64,000 nucleotides of DNA from Mesorhizobium sophorae (lineage in GTDB: Bacteria; Pseudomonadota; Alphaproteobacteria; Rhizobiales; Rhizobiaceae), in contig NZ_NNRI01000007.1 in NCBI RefSeq assembly GCF_002270415.1, positions 744,001-808,000 on the forward strand, given 5' to 3'. The translations under genes were made by a program, and so were the position numbers. This document shows positions 26,052-35,068 of the stretch, one piece after another (within the stretch, counting starts at the first letter, position 1; every line of letters starts with the position of its first letter). The notes beneath the pieces were generated by a model that saw nothing but the letters and a program-made list of their open reading frames with translations, ran no database searches and was not told where the DNA came from.

Positions 26052-27986
26052 ATGAGCGAAGCCGTGGACGCGAAACAGGCGCCGCTCGACGTCATCACTA
26101 TCGGTCGCGCTTCCGTCGACCTTTACGGCCAGCAGATCGGCTCGCGGCTGGAGGACATCACCTCGTTCGCCAAGTCGGTCGGCGGCTGCCCGGCCAACAT
26201 CTCGGTCGGCACGGCGAGGCTCGGCCTGCGCTCGGCCTTGCTCACCCGCGTCGGCGACGAGCAGATGGGCCGCTTCATCCGCGAACAGCTGACGCGCGAA
26301 GGCGTCTGCGTCGACGGACTGAAGACCGACAAGGAGCGGCTGACCGCATTGGTGCTGCTGTCGGTCGAGGATGAAGGCGTGTCGCCGATGATCTTCTACC
26401 GCTCAGACTGCGCCGACATGGCGCTGGCGCCGGAAGACATCGACGAGGCCTTCATCGCCTCGGCGCGATCCATCGTCGTCACCGGCACGCATTTTTCCCG
26501 TCCCAACAGCGATGCCGCCCAGCGCAAGGCAATCCGCATCATCAAGGCCAAGGGCGGCAAGGTGGTGTTCGACATCGACTATCGGCCGAACCTCTGGGGT
26601 CTGGCCGGCCATGCCGAAGGGTTCGAGCGTTATGTGAAATCAGACAGGGTCTCGGCCCAGTTGAAGACGGTACTGCCCGATTGCGACCTGATCGTCGGCA
26701 CCGAAGAAGAGATCATGATCGCGTCGGGTGCCGATCATTGCCTGAGCGCCTTGAAGACGATCCGCTCGCTGTCCGGAGCGACCATCGTTCTGAAGCGGGG
26801 CGCCATGGGCTGCATCGTCTATGACGGGCCGATCAGCGACGATCTCGAGGACGGCGTCGTCGGCAAGGGCTTTCCGATCGAGATCTACAATGTGCTCGGC
26901 GCCGGTGACGCTTTCATGTCCGGCTTCCTGCGCGGCTGGCTGGGCGGCGAAGACCATGCGACGGCGGCGACCTGGGCCAATGCTTGCGGCGCCTTCGCCG
27001 TGTCGCGCCTGCTGTGCGCGCCGGAATATCCGACCTTCGAGGAGTTACAGTTCTTCCTCAAGAACGGCAGCAAGCATCTCGCCTTGCGCAAGGACGAGGC
27101 TATCAATCACATCCATTGGGCTACCACCCGTCGCCGCGATGTTCCCTCGCTGATGGCGCTCGCCTGCGATCATCGCGTGCAGCTCGAGGATGTGGCGGCG
27201 AAGGCCGGTGCCGATCCCGCACGCATCCGCGATTTCAAGGTTCTGGCGGTCAAGGCGGCGGCGAAGGTCGCCGCCGGCCGTGACGGCTACGGCATGCTGA
27301 TCGACGAGAAGCATGGCCGTGAGGCGATGTTCGAATTCGCCCGCCATCCCTTCGCCTGGCTCGGGCGGCCCGTCGAATTGCCGGGATCGCGCCCTCTACG
27401 CTTCGAGTTCTCGCAGGACATCGGCTCGCAGCTCGTCGAATGGCCGGTCGATCACTGCATCAAGTGCCTGTGCTTCTATCATCCTGACGATCCAGCGGCG
27501 CTCAAGGAAGAGCAGCAGCAGAAGCTGCGCGCGCTGTTCGAGGCCGCACGCAAGGTCGGTAGGGAATTGCTGGTCGAGATCATCGCCGGAAAACACGGCA
27601 AGCTCGACGACACGACGATCCCGCGCGCGCTGGAGGAACTCTATGCGCTCGGTATCAAGCCCGACTGGTGGAAGCTCGAACCACAGGCTTCGGCAGCGGC
27701 GTGGGCAAAGATCGAAGCGGTGATCCTGAAGCATGATCCATGGTGCCGGGGCGTCGTGCTGCTTGGCCTGGAAGCGCCGCAGGACGAGCTGGAAGCGGCT
27801 TTTGCCGCAACCGCCAAGGCGCCCATCGTCAAGGGGTTTGCCGTCGGCCGCACCATCTTCGTCCACGCGGCCGAACAATGGCTGGCCGGCAAGATGTCGG
27901 ATGACGAGGCGATCGCCGACATGGCCTCGCGCTTCGAACAGTTGACCGAAGCGTGGCTTGCCGCGCGCGGCCGCAAAGCAGCATAA
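26052..27986 (+). CDS. iolC: 5-Dehydro-2-deoxygluconokinase (IolC) fused to DUF2090
   Basis: 644 residues. Residues 10-320 form a PfkB sugar kinase with the N-terminal SVGGCPANISVGTARLG segment and the GAGDAFMSGF motif near 283, containing the catalytic Asp. Residues 335-640 are a DUF2090 domain, a TIM-barrel relative of class I aldolases (VDHCIKCLCFYHPDD region). IolC phosphorylates 5-dehydro-2-deoxygluconate; the DUF2090 half may act as, or derive from, the following aldolase step (IolJ activity), for which no separate gene is seen here. This fusion is usual in rhizobia. First gene of iolCDEB. Confidence 0.93.
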   Translation: MSEAVDAKQAPLDVITIGRASVDLYGQQIGSRLEDITSFAKSVGGCPANISVGTARLGLRSALLTRVGDEQMGRFIREQLTREGVCVDGLKTDKERLTALVLLSVEDEGVSPMIFYRSDCADMALAPEDIDEAFIASARSIVVTGTHFSRPNSDAAQRKAIRIIKAKGGKVVFDIDYRPNLWGLAGHAEGFERYVKSDRVSAQLKTVLPDCDLIVGTEEEIMIASGADHCLSALKTIRSLSGATIVLKRGAMGCIVYDGPISDDLEDGVVGKGFPIEIYNVLGAGDAFMSGFLRGWLGGEDHATAATWANACGAFAVSRLLCAPEYPTFEELQFFLKNGSKHLALRKDEAINHIHWATTRRRDVPSLMALACDHRVQLEDVAAKAGADPARIRDFKVLAVKAAAKVAAGRDGYGMLIDEKHGREAMFEFARHPFAWLGRPVELPGSRPLRFEFSQDIGSQLVEWPVDHCIKCLCFYHPDDPAALKEEQQQKLRALFEAARKVGRELLVEIIAGKHGKLDDTTIPRALEELYALGIKPDWWKLEPQASAAAWAKIEAVILKHDPWCRGVVLLGLEAPQDELEAAFAATAKAPIVKGFAVGRTIFVHAAEQWLAGKMSDDEAIADMASRFEQLTEAWLAARGRKAA

Positions 27987-28020
27987 GAAGGCGCGGCATA
28001 GGACTGCGGAGGAAAACACC

Positions 28021-29871
28021 ATGAGCAAGACAATCCGCCTGACGATGGCGCAGGCGCTGACCCGCTTTCTCAGCAGGCAGATGACCGAGATCGACGGCAA
28101 GAAAGTCCCGATCTTCGGCGGTGTCTGGGCGATCTTTGGCCATGGCAATGTCGCCGGCATCGGCGAAGCGCTCTATCAGGTGCGCGACGACCTGGCGACC
28201 TTCCGCGCCCACAACGAACAGGCGATGGCGCATGCGGCGATCGCCTATGCCAAGGCCAATTTCCGCCGCCGCTTCATGGCGGCGACCTCGTCGATCGGCC
28301 CCGGCGCGCTCAACATGGTGACGGCTGCGGCACTGGCCCACGTCAACCGGCTGCCGGTGCTTTTTCTGCCCGGCGATGTCTTCGCCAACCGCATTCCCGA
28401 TCCGGTGCTGCAGCAGGCCGAGGATTTCTCCGACGGCACGGCGACGGTCAATGACTGCTTCCGTCCGGTGTCGCGGTATTTCGACCGCATCACGCGACCG
28501 GAACAGATCATCCCGGCGCTCGGCCGCGCCATGCAGGTGCTGACCGATCCGGCCGATTGCGGCCCAGTGACGCTGTCGCTTTGCCAGGACGTGCAGGCCG
28601 AGGCCTATGACTATCCCGAGAGCTTCTTTGCCGAGCGCGTCTGGCACCAGCGCCGGCCGCGGCCGGACCGCCACGAGCTTGCCGCGGCGGTGGCAACACT
28701 CAAGGGGGCGAAGAAGCCGCTGGTGATCGCCGGCGGCGGTGTGCTGTATTCGCAGGCTTCGGACGAACTGGGGAAATTCGTGCAGGGCGCCGGCATCCCG
28801 GTCTGCGAGACGCAAGGCGGAAAATCCTCCCTGCCGGACAATCATCCGCTCAACATGGCGGCGGTCGGCGTCACCGGCACCTCGGCCGCCAACCGGCTGG
28901 CGGAGGAAGCCGATGTCGTGCTGGCCATCGGCACGCGGCTGCAGGATTTCACCACCGGCTCGTGGGCGCTGTTCAAGAACTCCGGCAAGACCATCATCGG
29001 CTTGAACGTGCAGCCCTTCGACGCCGGCAAGCACCGGGCGCTGCCGCTGGTCGCTGATGCGGCTGAGGGGCTGGCCGAACTCGGCGCGGCGCTGAAGGAC
29101 TGGAAAGCGCCGGCAGGCTGGACCGACAATGCGGTGGCCGGCAAGAAGGCCTGGCAGGTCGAGGCGGCCAAGGTGACGGCGTCGACCAACGCCGCCTATC
29201 CTTCCGACGCTCAGGTCATCGGCGCCGTGCAGCGCGCGATGGGCTCTGGCGTAACCCTGCTGCATGCCGCCGGCGGCCTGCCCGGCGAACTGCACAAGCT
29301 GTGGCAAGCTGGCGCGCCCGGCTCCTACCACGCCGAATACGGCTTTTCGACCATGGGCTACGAGATTGCCGGCGGGCTTGGCACCAAGATGGCGAAGCCG
29401 GACGAGGAGATCGTCGTCATGATCGGCGACGGCTCCTATCTGATGCTGAATTCCGAGATCGCCACCTCGGTGATGCTCGGCCTCAAGCTGACCGTCGTGC
29501 TGCTCGACAACCGCGGCTATGGCTGCATCAACCGGCTGCAGATGGCGACCGGCGGCGCCAACTTCAACAATCTCCTGAAGGACTCGCGCCACGAAATCCT
29601 GCCCGATATCGACTTCGCCGCGCATGCGGCGAGCATGGGGGCGATTGCCGAGAAAGTGCCGTCGATCGCCGGGCTGGAAAACGCCCTGGAAAAGGCAAGG
29701 AAGAACAACCGCACCACCGTGCTGGTCATCGACACCGACCCGCTGGTTTCGACCGATGCCGGCGGCCATTGGTGGGATGTTGCGGTGCCGGAGGTCTCGG
29801 CGCGTGCCCAGGTGAACGCGGCGCGCAAGGCCTATGACGAAAAACGGCAGATGCAGACCATTGGCGATTGA
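28021..29871 (+). CDS. iolD: Trihydroxycyclohexane-1,2-dione hydrolase (IolD)
   Basis: 616 residues from the ATG at 28021, after GGAGG. A thiamine-diphosphate enzyme with acetolactate-synthase-like domain order: N-terminal Pyr domain (with the activating Glu in AHNEQAMAHAA), central domain, and C-terminal PP domain with the GDGSYLMLNSE motif near residue 468 that binds Mg-ThDP. IolD opens the ring of 3D-3,5/4-trihydroxycyclohexane-1,2-dione to 5-deoxyglucuronate. It follows iolC by 34 bases. Confidence 0.95.
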   Translation: MSKTIRLTMAQALTRFLSRQMTEIDGKKVPIFGGVWAIFGHGNVAGIGEALYQVRDDLATFRAHNEQAMAHAAIAYAKANFRRRFMAATSSIGPGALNMVTAAALAHVNRLPVLFLPGDVFANRIPDPVLQQAEDFSDGTATVNDCFRPVSRYFDRITRPEQIIPALGRAMQVLTDPADCGPVTLSLCQDVQAEAYDYPESFFAERVWHQRRPRPDRHELAAAVATLKGAKKPLVIAGGGVLYSQASDELGKFVQGAGIPVCETQGGKSSLPDNHPLNMAAVGVTGTSAANRLAEEADVVLAIGTRLQDFTTGSWALFKNSGKTIIGLNVQPFDAGKHRALPLVADAAEGLAELGAALKDWKAPAGWTDNAVAGKKAWQVEAAKVTASTNAAYPSDAQVIGAVQRAMGSGVTLLHAAGGLPGELHKLWQAGAPGSYHAEYGFSTMGYEIAGGLGTKMAKPDEEIVVMIGDGSYLMLNSEIATSVMLGLKLTVVLLDNRGYGCINRLQMATGGANFNNLLKDSRHEILPDIDFAAHAASMGAIAEKVPSIAGLENALEKARKNNRTTVLVIDTDPLVSTDAGGHWWDVAVPEVSARAQVNAARKAYDEKRQMQTIGD

Positions 29872-29943
29872 TGCCAACGCCGGCAAATCCCACCTTTCCC
29901 TTCGCGGGGAGGGTGGGCACGAACTGAAAACTGGAGTGACGAC

Positions 29944-30861
29944 TTGAAAGCCAAACTGGGCATGTCCCCCATTGCGTGGTGGAACGACGATCTTGCGGAA
30001 CTCAGCGATGATGTGTCGCTGGAAGAGTGTTTGCGCCAGTCGCGCTCGGCCGGTTTCACCGGCATGGAGATGGGCCGGCGGTTTCCCAACGATCCCGATG
30101 TCATGCTGCCGATCCTGAAGGCGGCCGACGTGACGCTTTGCGGCGGCTGGTTCTCGGGCACACTGGTCGATGAGGACATGGGCAAGAACAAGGATCGCAT
30201 CCAGCCGATGATCGATCTGTTCAAGGCGGTGAACGCGCCTTGTATCGTCTATGGCGAGGTCGGCCGCTCGATCCAAGGCGACCGCTCGAAGCCGCTCGCA
30301 ACCAAGCCGAAGCTCTCCGACGACGAGATGAAGGTCTATGCGAAACGCCTCACCAAATTTGGCGAATGGTGCGCCGAACAGGGCATGCCGCTTTCCTATC
30401 ACCATCACATGGCGGCGGTCGTCGAGACCGAACCGGAACTCGATGCCTTCATGAAGTATTCCGGAGCCGGCATACCGCTGCTGGTCGATGCGGGGCACCT
30501 GGCCTTTGCCGGCGGCGACGTCCTGCGCGCCATCGACAACCACTATGCGCGCATCAGCCATGTGCATGTGAAGGACGTGCGCATGGGCGTCATCGACAAG
30601 CTCGACCGCACCAAGCAATCTTTCCTCGACGCCGTGGCGCTCGGGGCCTTCACGGTGCCGGGTGACGGCTCGCTGGATTTCGGCGCCATCGTGCAGCGGT
30701 TCGCGGACCATGGCTACGAGGGCTGGTTCGTGGTCGAGGCCGAGCAAGATCCGAAGAAGAACCCGCCGCTCAAGATGGCTGAGGTGGGCCACAAGGAATT
30801 GATGCGGGTGATGACGGCGGCCGGCTATACGGTCGAGACGCAGGGCTTTCCCAATGCCTAG
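29944..30861 (+). CDS. iolE: Inosose dehydratase (IolE)
   Basis: 305 residues from TTG 29944, with GGAGTG upstream; no ATG gives the complete conserved N terminus. A xylose-isomerase-like TIM barrel. Conserved metal ligands are seen in YHHHMAAVVE, LLVDAGHLAFAG, HVHVKDVR and the C-terminal FVVEAEQDP. It dehydrates 2-keto-myo-inositol (scyllo-inosose) to the trihydroxycyclohexanedione used by IolD. The 72-base gap from iolD contains a short GC-rich palindromic scrap but no gene. Confidence 0.94.
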   Translation: MKAKLGMSPIAWWNDDLAELSDDVSLEECLRQSRSAGFTGMEMGRRFPNDPDVMLPILKAADVTLCGGWFSGTLVDEDMGKNKDRIQPMIDLFKAVNAPCIVYGEVGRSIQGDRSKPLATKPKLSDDEMKVYAKRLTKFGEWCAEQGMPLSYHHHMAAVVETEPELDAFMKYSGAGIPLLVDAGHLAFAGGDVLRAIDNHYARISHVHVKDVRMGVIDKLDRTKQSFLDAVALGAFTVPGDGSLDFGAIVQRFADHGYEGWFVVEAEQDPKKNPPLKMAEVGHKELMRVMTAAGYTVETQGFPNA

Positions 30862-30922
30862 GGCTTTGCCAATGCCCGACGCGCTGGTTCTCGGCGAAGC
30901 CGGGTTGCTGTAGGTTGGCCGG

Positions 30923-31141
30923 ATGAAAGATTCCGAGCATCCGTTTTTCCGGCCTTTGTGGCGGCGAGTCGCCGTCGTCGCGGTCTGCGTCATCTGGTCG
31001 ATCATCGAATTCGCCACCGGCACGCCGTTCTGGGGCGTGATCGCGCTCGGCTTCGCCGGTTACGCCGTGTGGCAGTTCTTCTATCTCTACAAGCCGGCCG
31101 ACGAGAGCAAGACAACGGCCGAGGCCGAACCGAAGGAGTAA
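30923..31141 (+). CDS. Small membrane protein, DUF3329-like
   Basis: 72 residues. Two hydrophobic segments (about 14-32 and 36-55) separated by a short turn, with a basic N terminus (FFRPLWRRVAVV) and an acidic, lysine-rich tail. It resembles DUF3329 proteins of rhizobia. It lies between iolE and iolB, 4 bases before iolB, so it is translated from the iol transcript. Role unknown; a peptide helper of the transporter or a passive passenger are both possible. Confidence 0.65.
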   Translation: MKDSEHPFFRPLWRRVAVVAVCVIWSIIEFATGTPFWGVIALGFAGYAVWQFFYLYKPADESKTTAEAEPKE

Positions 31142-31145
31142 CCGG

Positions 31146-31958
31146 ATGTCGAAACTGCTGGTGAAGGCCGACAAGGGCCATGGCCGCGTCGCCCATGTGA
31201 CGCCGAAAACCGCCGGCTGGACCTATGTCGGTTTCGACCTGCATCGGCTGAAGCCCGGCGAGAGCGCTGCTGGAAAAACGGACGATCGCGAAGTCTGCCT
31301 GGTGTTCGTCACCGGCAAGGGCAAAGCGACAGCCGGCGGCAAGGACCTCGGCCTGCTCGGCGAGCGCATGTCGCCGTTCGAGGGCAAACCCTGGTCGGTC
31401 TACATACCCGAAGGGTCGGACTGGTCGGTTACGGCAGACACGGAGCTCGAACTCGCGGTCTGCTCGGCACCGGGCCTCGGCGGTGGCCTGCCGGTACGTG
31501 TGATCAGACCAGAGGATCTCGGCCAGGAGGTGCGCGGCAAGGGCACCAACACGCGCTATGTCACCAACGTCCTGCCGGAAGGCAAACCGGCCGATTCATT
31601 GCTGGTGGTCGAGGTCATCACGCCCGGCGGCCACACGTCGAGCTACCCGCCGCACAAGCACGACCAGGACAATCTGCCGGCCGAATCCTATCTCGAGGAA
31701 ACCTATTACCATCGCCTCAACCCGCCGCAGGGCTTTGCCTTCCAGCGCGTCTACACCGACGCCGACAAGAACGGTCATCGCGCGCTGGACGAAGCCATGG
31801 CGATCGAGGATGGCGATGTCGTGCTGGTGCCCAAGGGCTATCATCCCTGCGCCGCCTGCCATGGCTACGACCTCTACTATCTCAACGTGATGGCCGGGCC
31901 GAAGCGGACGTGGAAATTCCACAACGCGCCCGAGCACGAATGGTTGATGAAGGCCTGA
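31146..31958 (+). CDS. iolB: 5-Deoxy-glucuronate isomerase (IolB)
   Basis: 270 residues, the usual IolB length. A bicupin fold: metal-binding residues are in the TPGGHTSSYPPHKHD segment (about 157-171) with ESYLEETYYHR following, and in VPKGYHPCAACHGYDLYY near 222-239. It converts 5-deoxy-glucuronate to 5-dehydro-2-deoxygluconate, the substrate of IolC. Last gene of the iolCDE-B operon here; iolA is not within the window. Confidence 0.95.
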   Translation: MSKLLVKADKGHGRVAHVTPKTAGWTYVGFDLHRLKPGESAAGKTDDREVCLVFVTGKGKATAGGKDLGLLGERMSPFEGKPWSVYIPEGSDWSVTADTELELAVCSAPGLGGGLPVRVIRPEDLGQEVRGKGTNTRYVTNVLPEGKPADSLLVVEVITPGGHTSSYPPHKHDQDNLPAESYLEETYYHRLNPPQGFAFQRVYTDADKNGHRALDEAMAIEDGDVVLVPKGYHPCAACHGYDLYYLNVMAGPKRTWKFHNAPEHEWLMKA

Positions 31959-32102
31959 CCGGTCGCACGTTTCGGGTGAAGCTGTTGGTCCAGCTTGGAA
32001 AAATCGTCGGCTAAGGACCTGCCGGGGCGATTTGCCTTCGAAAACCCTTCAAAGCTTCGTCAATCCGTCATGGAAATCGCCTATGGCAGCGGGGCCAGTG
32101 CA

Positions 32103-32200
32103 TGTCGCCCAAAAGTGAGCAGCGGTTTTGGGATTACGACATGCGAAAAAACCAAGACTTAAAGCGCGTCGCAGCATTTCTTCAAACGCGGCGCGCTTTA
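32103..32200. repeat. Intergenic repeat-like sequence with a flanking inverted repeat
   Basis: The run from gtcgcccaaaagtgagcagc to the AAAGCGCG (32161) / CGCGCTTT (about 32192) inverted pair resembles a sequence I recognise as widely repeated between Mesorhizobium genes. A second full copy is not in this window, so the call is from recall. The inverted pair could also serve as a weak terminator for the iol operon. It ends just before the DUF1045 gene. Confidence 0.4.
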
Positions 32201-32216
32201 ACGAGGACTTCTTCCC

Positions 32217-32924
32217 ATGCGCTACGCCATCTATTTCACTCCCCGGCAGGACGAGCCGCTGGCGCGGATCGCCGCCAACTGGCTGGGCCGCGACCCGTTC
32301 GGTGGCGCGACAAGGCCGGTGGAGACGGTGGCCGATCTGTCGGCGGCGGAAGTTGCCTTCCACACCGCTTCGGCGCGGCGCTACGGTTTTCACGCGACGC
32401 TGAAAGCCCCCTTCCGGCTGGCTGCCAACGAGACGGAGACCTCGCTGCGCGCGGCACTCGACCATTTTGCCGAGGCAACGCCGGTGGTGACGATCCCGCG
32501 CCTTGTCGTCAGCCAGATCGATAGCTTCTTTGCGCTGGTGCCGGAAGGACCGCTGCCTCCGCTCAACCGCTTTGCCGATGACGTGGTGCTCGGTTTCGAC
32601 CGGTTTCGCGCACCGTTGACAGAGGCGGAGATCGAACGGCGCAGCCCGGACTCGCTGAAGCCGGCCCAATTCCGCAATCTGTGCCAGTGGGGCTATCCCT
32701 ATGTCTTCGAGACCTTCCGCTTCCACATGACGCTGTCCGGCCGGGCGGGGCCACAGGAAAGCCCTCGTCTTCGTGCAGCAATCGACAGCCTGTTCGCGGA
32801 GGTGTTGCAACAGCCGGTGCTGGTGGATGCGTTGACGCTGTTTGTCGAAACCGAACCGGGCGCACCGTTCATGGTGCTCTCCCATCACGCGCTCGGGCGC
32901 CGCCCTGCCAGAAAAACCGCCTGA
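32217..32924 (+). CDS. DUF1045 protein, 2H-phosphoesterase-like, phosphonate-linked
   Basis: 235 residues. Two HxT motifs typical of 2H phosphoesterases are present: HATLKAPF near residue 60 and HMTLSGRA near 170. This is the DUF1045 family, usually found with phosphonate (phn) genes. By analogy with 2H enzymes it may hydrolyse a cyclic phosphodiester, perhaps the 5-phosphoribosyl 1,2-cyclic phosphate made by C-P lyase, but this is inference. It precedes phnM by 34 bases. Confidence 0.85.
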   Translation: MRYAIYFTPRQDEPLARIAANWLGRDPFGGATRPVETVADLSAAEVAFHTASARRYGFHATLKAPFRLAANETETSLRAALDHFAEATPVVTIPRLVVSQIDSFFALVPEGPLPPLNRFADDVVLGFDRFRAPLTEAEIERRSPDSLKPAQFRNLCQWGYPYVFETFRFHMTLSGRAGPQESPRLRAAIDSLFAEVLQQPVLVDALTLFVETEPGAPFMVLSHHALGRRPARKTA

Positions 32925-32958
32925 ACAACCCAGCCGGAATAAACAAGGACTGCCTGAA

Positions 32959-34113
32959 ATGACCGCCGAAACTGTTCTTACTAACGCGCGCATCGTGCTT
33001 GCCGACGAGATCGTCGAGGGTTCGCTGGTGCTGCGCGACGGCTTTATCGCCGGCATCGATGCCGGCACCGGCCACACCGGCGGGACCATGGCCGGCGAGG
33101 ACATGGGCGGCGACTACATCATTCCCGGGCTGGTCGAACTCCACACCGACCATCTCGAAGGCCACTACGCGCCGCGGCCGAAGGTGCGCTGGAACCCGAT
33201 CGCCGCCGTGCTCGCCCATGACGCGCAAGTGGCGACGGCCGGCATCACCACCGTGCTCGATGCCTTGCGCGTCGGCATGGACGAGGACGCCGACCTGACA
33301 TCGGACGACATCCGCAAGCTGGCCGACGCGATCGAGGACAGTGTTCAGCAAGATCGTCTGCGGGCCGACCATTTCATCCATCTGCGCTGCGAGGTTTCGG
33401 CGCCGGACTGCCTTAAGGCCTTCGCCAATTTCGACGGCGACGAGCGGGTCAAGCTGGCATCGCTGATGGACCACGCGCCCGGGCAGCGCCAGTTCGTCAA
33501 CCTCGAAACCTATGCCTATTACTACCAGCGCAAGCTGAAATTGACCGACCGCGACTTCAAGTTGTTCTGCGAAAAGCGGATGGCGGAATCGGCCCGGAAT
33601 TCGGGACCGAACCGTGTCCATATCGCCGCCGCCTGCCACGAGCGCGGCATCGTTCTGGCAAGCCACGACGACGCCACGACAGGCCATGTCGACGAGGCGA
33701 TCGAACAGGGCGTGCGCGTCGCCGAGTTCCCGACCACGGAGGAAGCCGCCAGGGCCTCGAAACAGGCCGGGCTCGGCGTCTTGATGGGTGCGCCCAACGT
33801 CATGCGCGGCGCTTCGCATTCGGGCAATGTTTCGGCCCGCACGCTGGCCGGCGACGGGCTGCTCGACATCTTGTCGTCCGACTACATTCCTTTTAGCCTG
33901 ATCCAGTCGGCGTTCTTCCTCGGCGACGTTGTCGAAGGCATTTCGCTGCCGCAGGCGGTCGCCATGGTCTCGAAGAACCCGGCCGAAGCGGTCGGCCTGA
34001 CCGACCGCGGCATCATCGAGCAGGGCCGTCGCGCCGATCTGGTGCGCGTGCGTGTCGACGACCATGTCCCGGTCGTGCGCACGGTCTGGCGGCAGGGACG
34101 CCGGGTCGCATGA
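32959..34113 (+). CDS. phnM: RPnTP hydrolase (PhnM)
   Basis: 384 residues from ATG 32959. An amidohydrolase-superfamily enzyme: the first metal site is in ELHTDHLEGH, with further ligands in the HLRCEVS segment and in VLASHDDATTGH; the C-terminal part has the usual beta-sandwich closing strand. PhnM splits alpha-D-ribose 1-methylphosphonate 5-triphosphate, releasing pyrophosphate, before C-P lyase acts. The longer open frame into DUF1045 was rejected. It overlaps phnN by four bases. Confidence 0.94.
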   Translation: MTAETVLTNARIVLADEIVEGSLVLRDGFIAGIDAGTGHTGGTMAGEDMGGDYIIPGLVELHTDHLEGHYAPRPKVRWNPIAAVLAHDAQVATAGITTVLDALRVGMDEDADLTSDDIRKLADAIEDSVQQDRLRADHFIHLRCEVSAPDCLKAFANFDGDERVKLASLMDHAPGQRQFVNLETYAYYYQRKLKLTDRDFKLFCEKRMAESARNSGPNRVHIAAACHERGIVLASHDDATTGHVDEAIEQGVRVAEFPTTEEAARASKQAGLGVLMGAPNVMRGASHSGNVSARTLAGDGLLDILSSDYIPFSLIQSAFFLGDVVEGISLPQAVAMVSKNPAEAVGLTDRGIIEQGRRADLVRVRVDDHVPVVRTVWRQGRRVA

Positions 34114-34739
34114 TGGTCTCGGCCTTGATCGAGCGCGAATTGTCCGCCGAGAGGTTTCCGATCCGCGACGGCGTCTTCGTCGCCGTCGTCGGACCGAGCG
34201 GCGCTGGCAAGGACACGGTGATCGGCTACGCCCGCGCCCGCTTTGCCGACGAGACCCGGCTGGAGTTCGTTCGCCGCGTCATCACCAGGCCGAGCGATGC
34301 CGCGAGCGAGGATCACGACACGCTGGCCGACGCGGCCTTCGTTGAAGCCGAAGCGGATGGCGCCTTCGCCATCTCCTGGGAGGCGCACGGCCTGCGTTAT
34401 GGCATTCCGGCCGATGTCGACTGGTCGGTCGCCAATGGCCATGTTGCCGTCGCCAACGTGTCGCGCGCGATCATCCCGGTGCTGCGCGAGCGCTATGCTA
34501 ATCTGGCCATCGTCGAGATCACCGCCTCGCCGGACGTGCTGGCCGAGCGGCTGGCGATGCGCGGCCGCGAGTCGCGCGGCGAAGTGCTGGCGCGGCTGGC
34601 GCGCAGCGCCAATGTGACCTTGTCCGGACCTGATGTCACCTCGATCGACAACAGCGGCCCGCGCGAGGCGGCCGGCGAACGCTTCGCCGAGGTGCTGCGC
34701 AAGGCGATGGCCTTCTCCGACATGTCGGGCCTGATCTAG
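34110..34739 (+). CDS. phnN: Ribose 1,5-bisphosphate phosphokinase (PhnN)
   Basis: 209 residues. Guanylate-kinase-like P-loop fold: Walker A GPSGAGKD at about residues 28-35, the VRRVITRPS segment matching the nucleotide/substrate arginines, and a lid with RGRESRGEV. PhnN phosphorylates ribose 1,5-bisphosphate to PRPP, recovering the sugar of phosphonate breakdown. It overlaps phnM (ATGA). The core C-P lyase genes (phnGHIJKL) are not in the window. Confidence 0.93.
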   Translation: MMVSALIERELSAERFPIRDGVFVAVVGPSGAGKDTVIGYARARFADETRLEFVRRVITRPSDAASEDHDTLADAAFVEAEADGAFAISWEAHGLRYGIPADVDWSVANGHVAVANVSRAIIPVLRERYANLAIVEITASPDVLAERLAMRGRESRGEVLARLARSANVTLSGPDVTSIDNSGPREAAGERFAEVLRKAMAFSDMSGLI

Positions 34740-34788
34740 ATCGGTTCATCGTTTCACAGAAAAGCCGAACCGCTCTATCCCTCTTTGC

Positions 34789-34872
34789 TTGACGCAATTC
34801 CCTGAGGGAAAGCGCTATGCGCTATCCCCGGGAAAACCGTTTCACACTTTTTCCTGGAATTGCTCTCAAGCC
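34789..34872. repeat. Intergenic repeat-like sequence in the phnN-RpiR gap
   Basis: The 329-base gap between phnN and the RpiR gene holds tgacgcaattccctgaggga, then a gggaaaaccgtttcacac block and tcctggaattgctc. The first and last parts form an imperfect inverted pair (GCAATTCC / GGAATTGC). I recognise this as a common Rhizobiales intergenic repeat, from recall only. The remainder has no gene; a promoter for the RpiR gene should lie at about 34980-35060 but was not resolved. Confidence 0.45.
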
Positions 34873-35068
34873 GCCCTCCTCCAATTTCGATTTCGGGCAT
34901 CGCCACGCCACGGCCGCCGATGCCACTCCGGCGGTTCGGCGCCGCTCGTCTGCGGACAGGCAACGCGTTCGCCCGCGCCTGACTGCACTTGTCACATCCT
35001 TGTAATAGACATTTCGGATGTTGTTGTTCGGTTGCAATCACTACAGCCGGACGAGCGAACCAACTCTC

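Noticed and set aside
27829..31023. A 1,064-codon open frame on the minus strand across the iol genes
   Set aside because: It lies antisense to iolC, iolD, iolE and a small gene with strong family matches, is rich in Arg, His and Gly, and has no domain. It is a product of high GC content and codon bias.
34740..35068. A small gene or riboswitch in the phnN-RpiR gap
   Set aside because: The sequence is explained by a repeat-like block with inverted arms. Short frames there lack coding character and no known riboswitch core was recognised.
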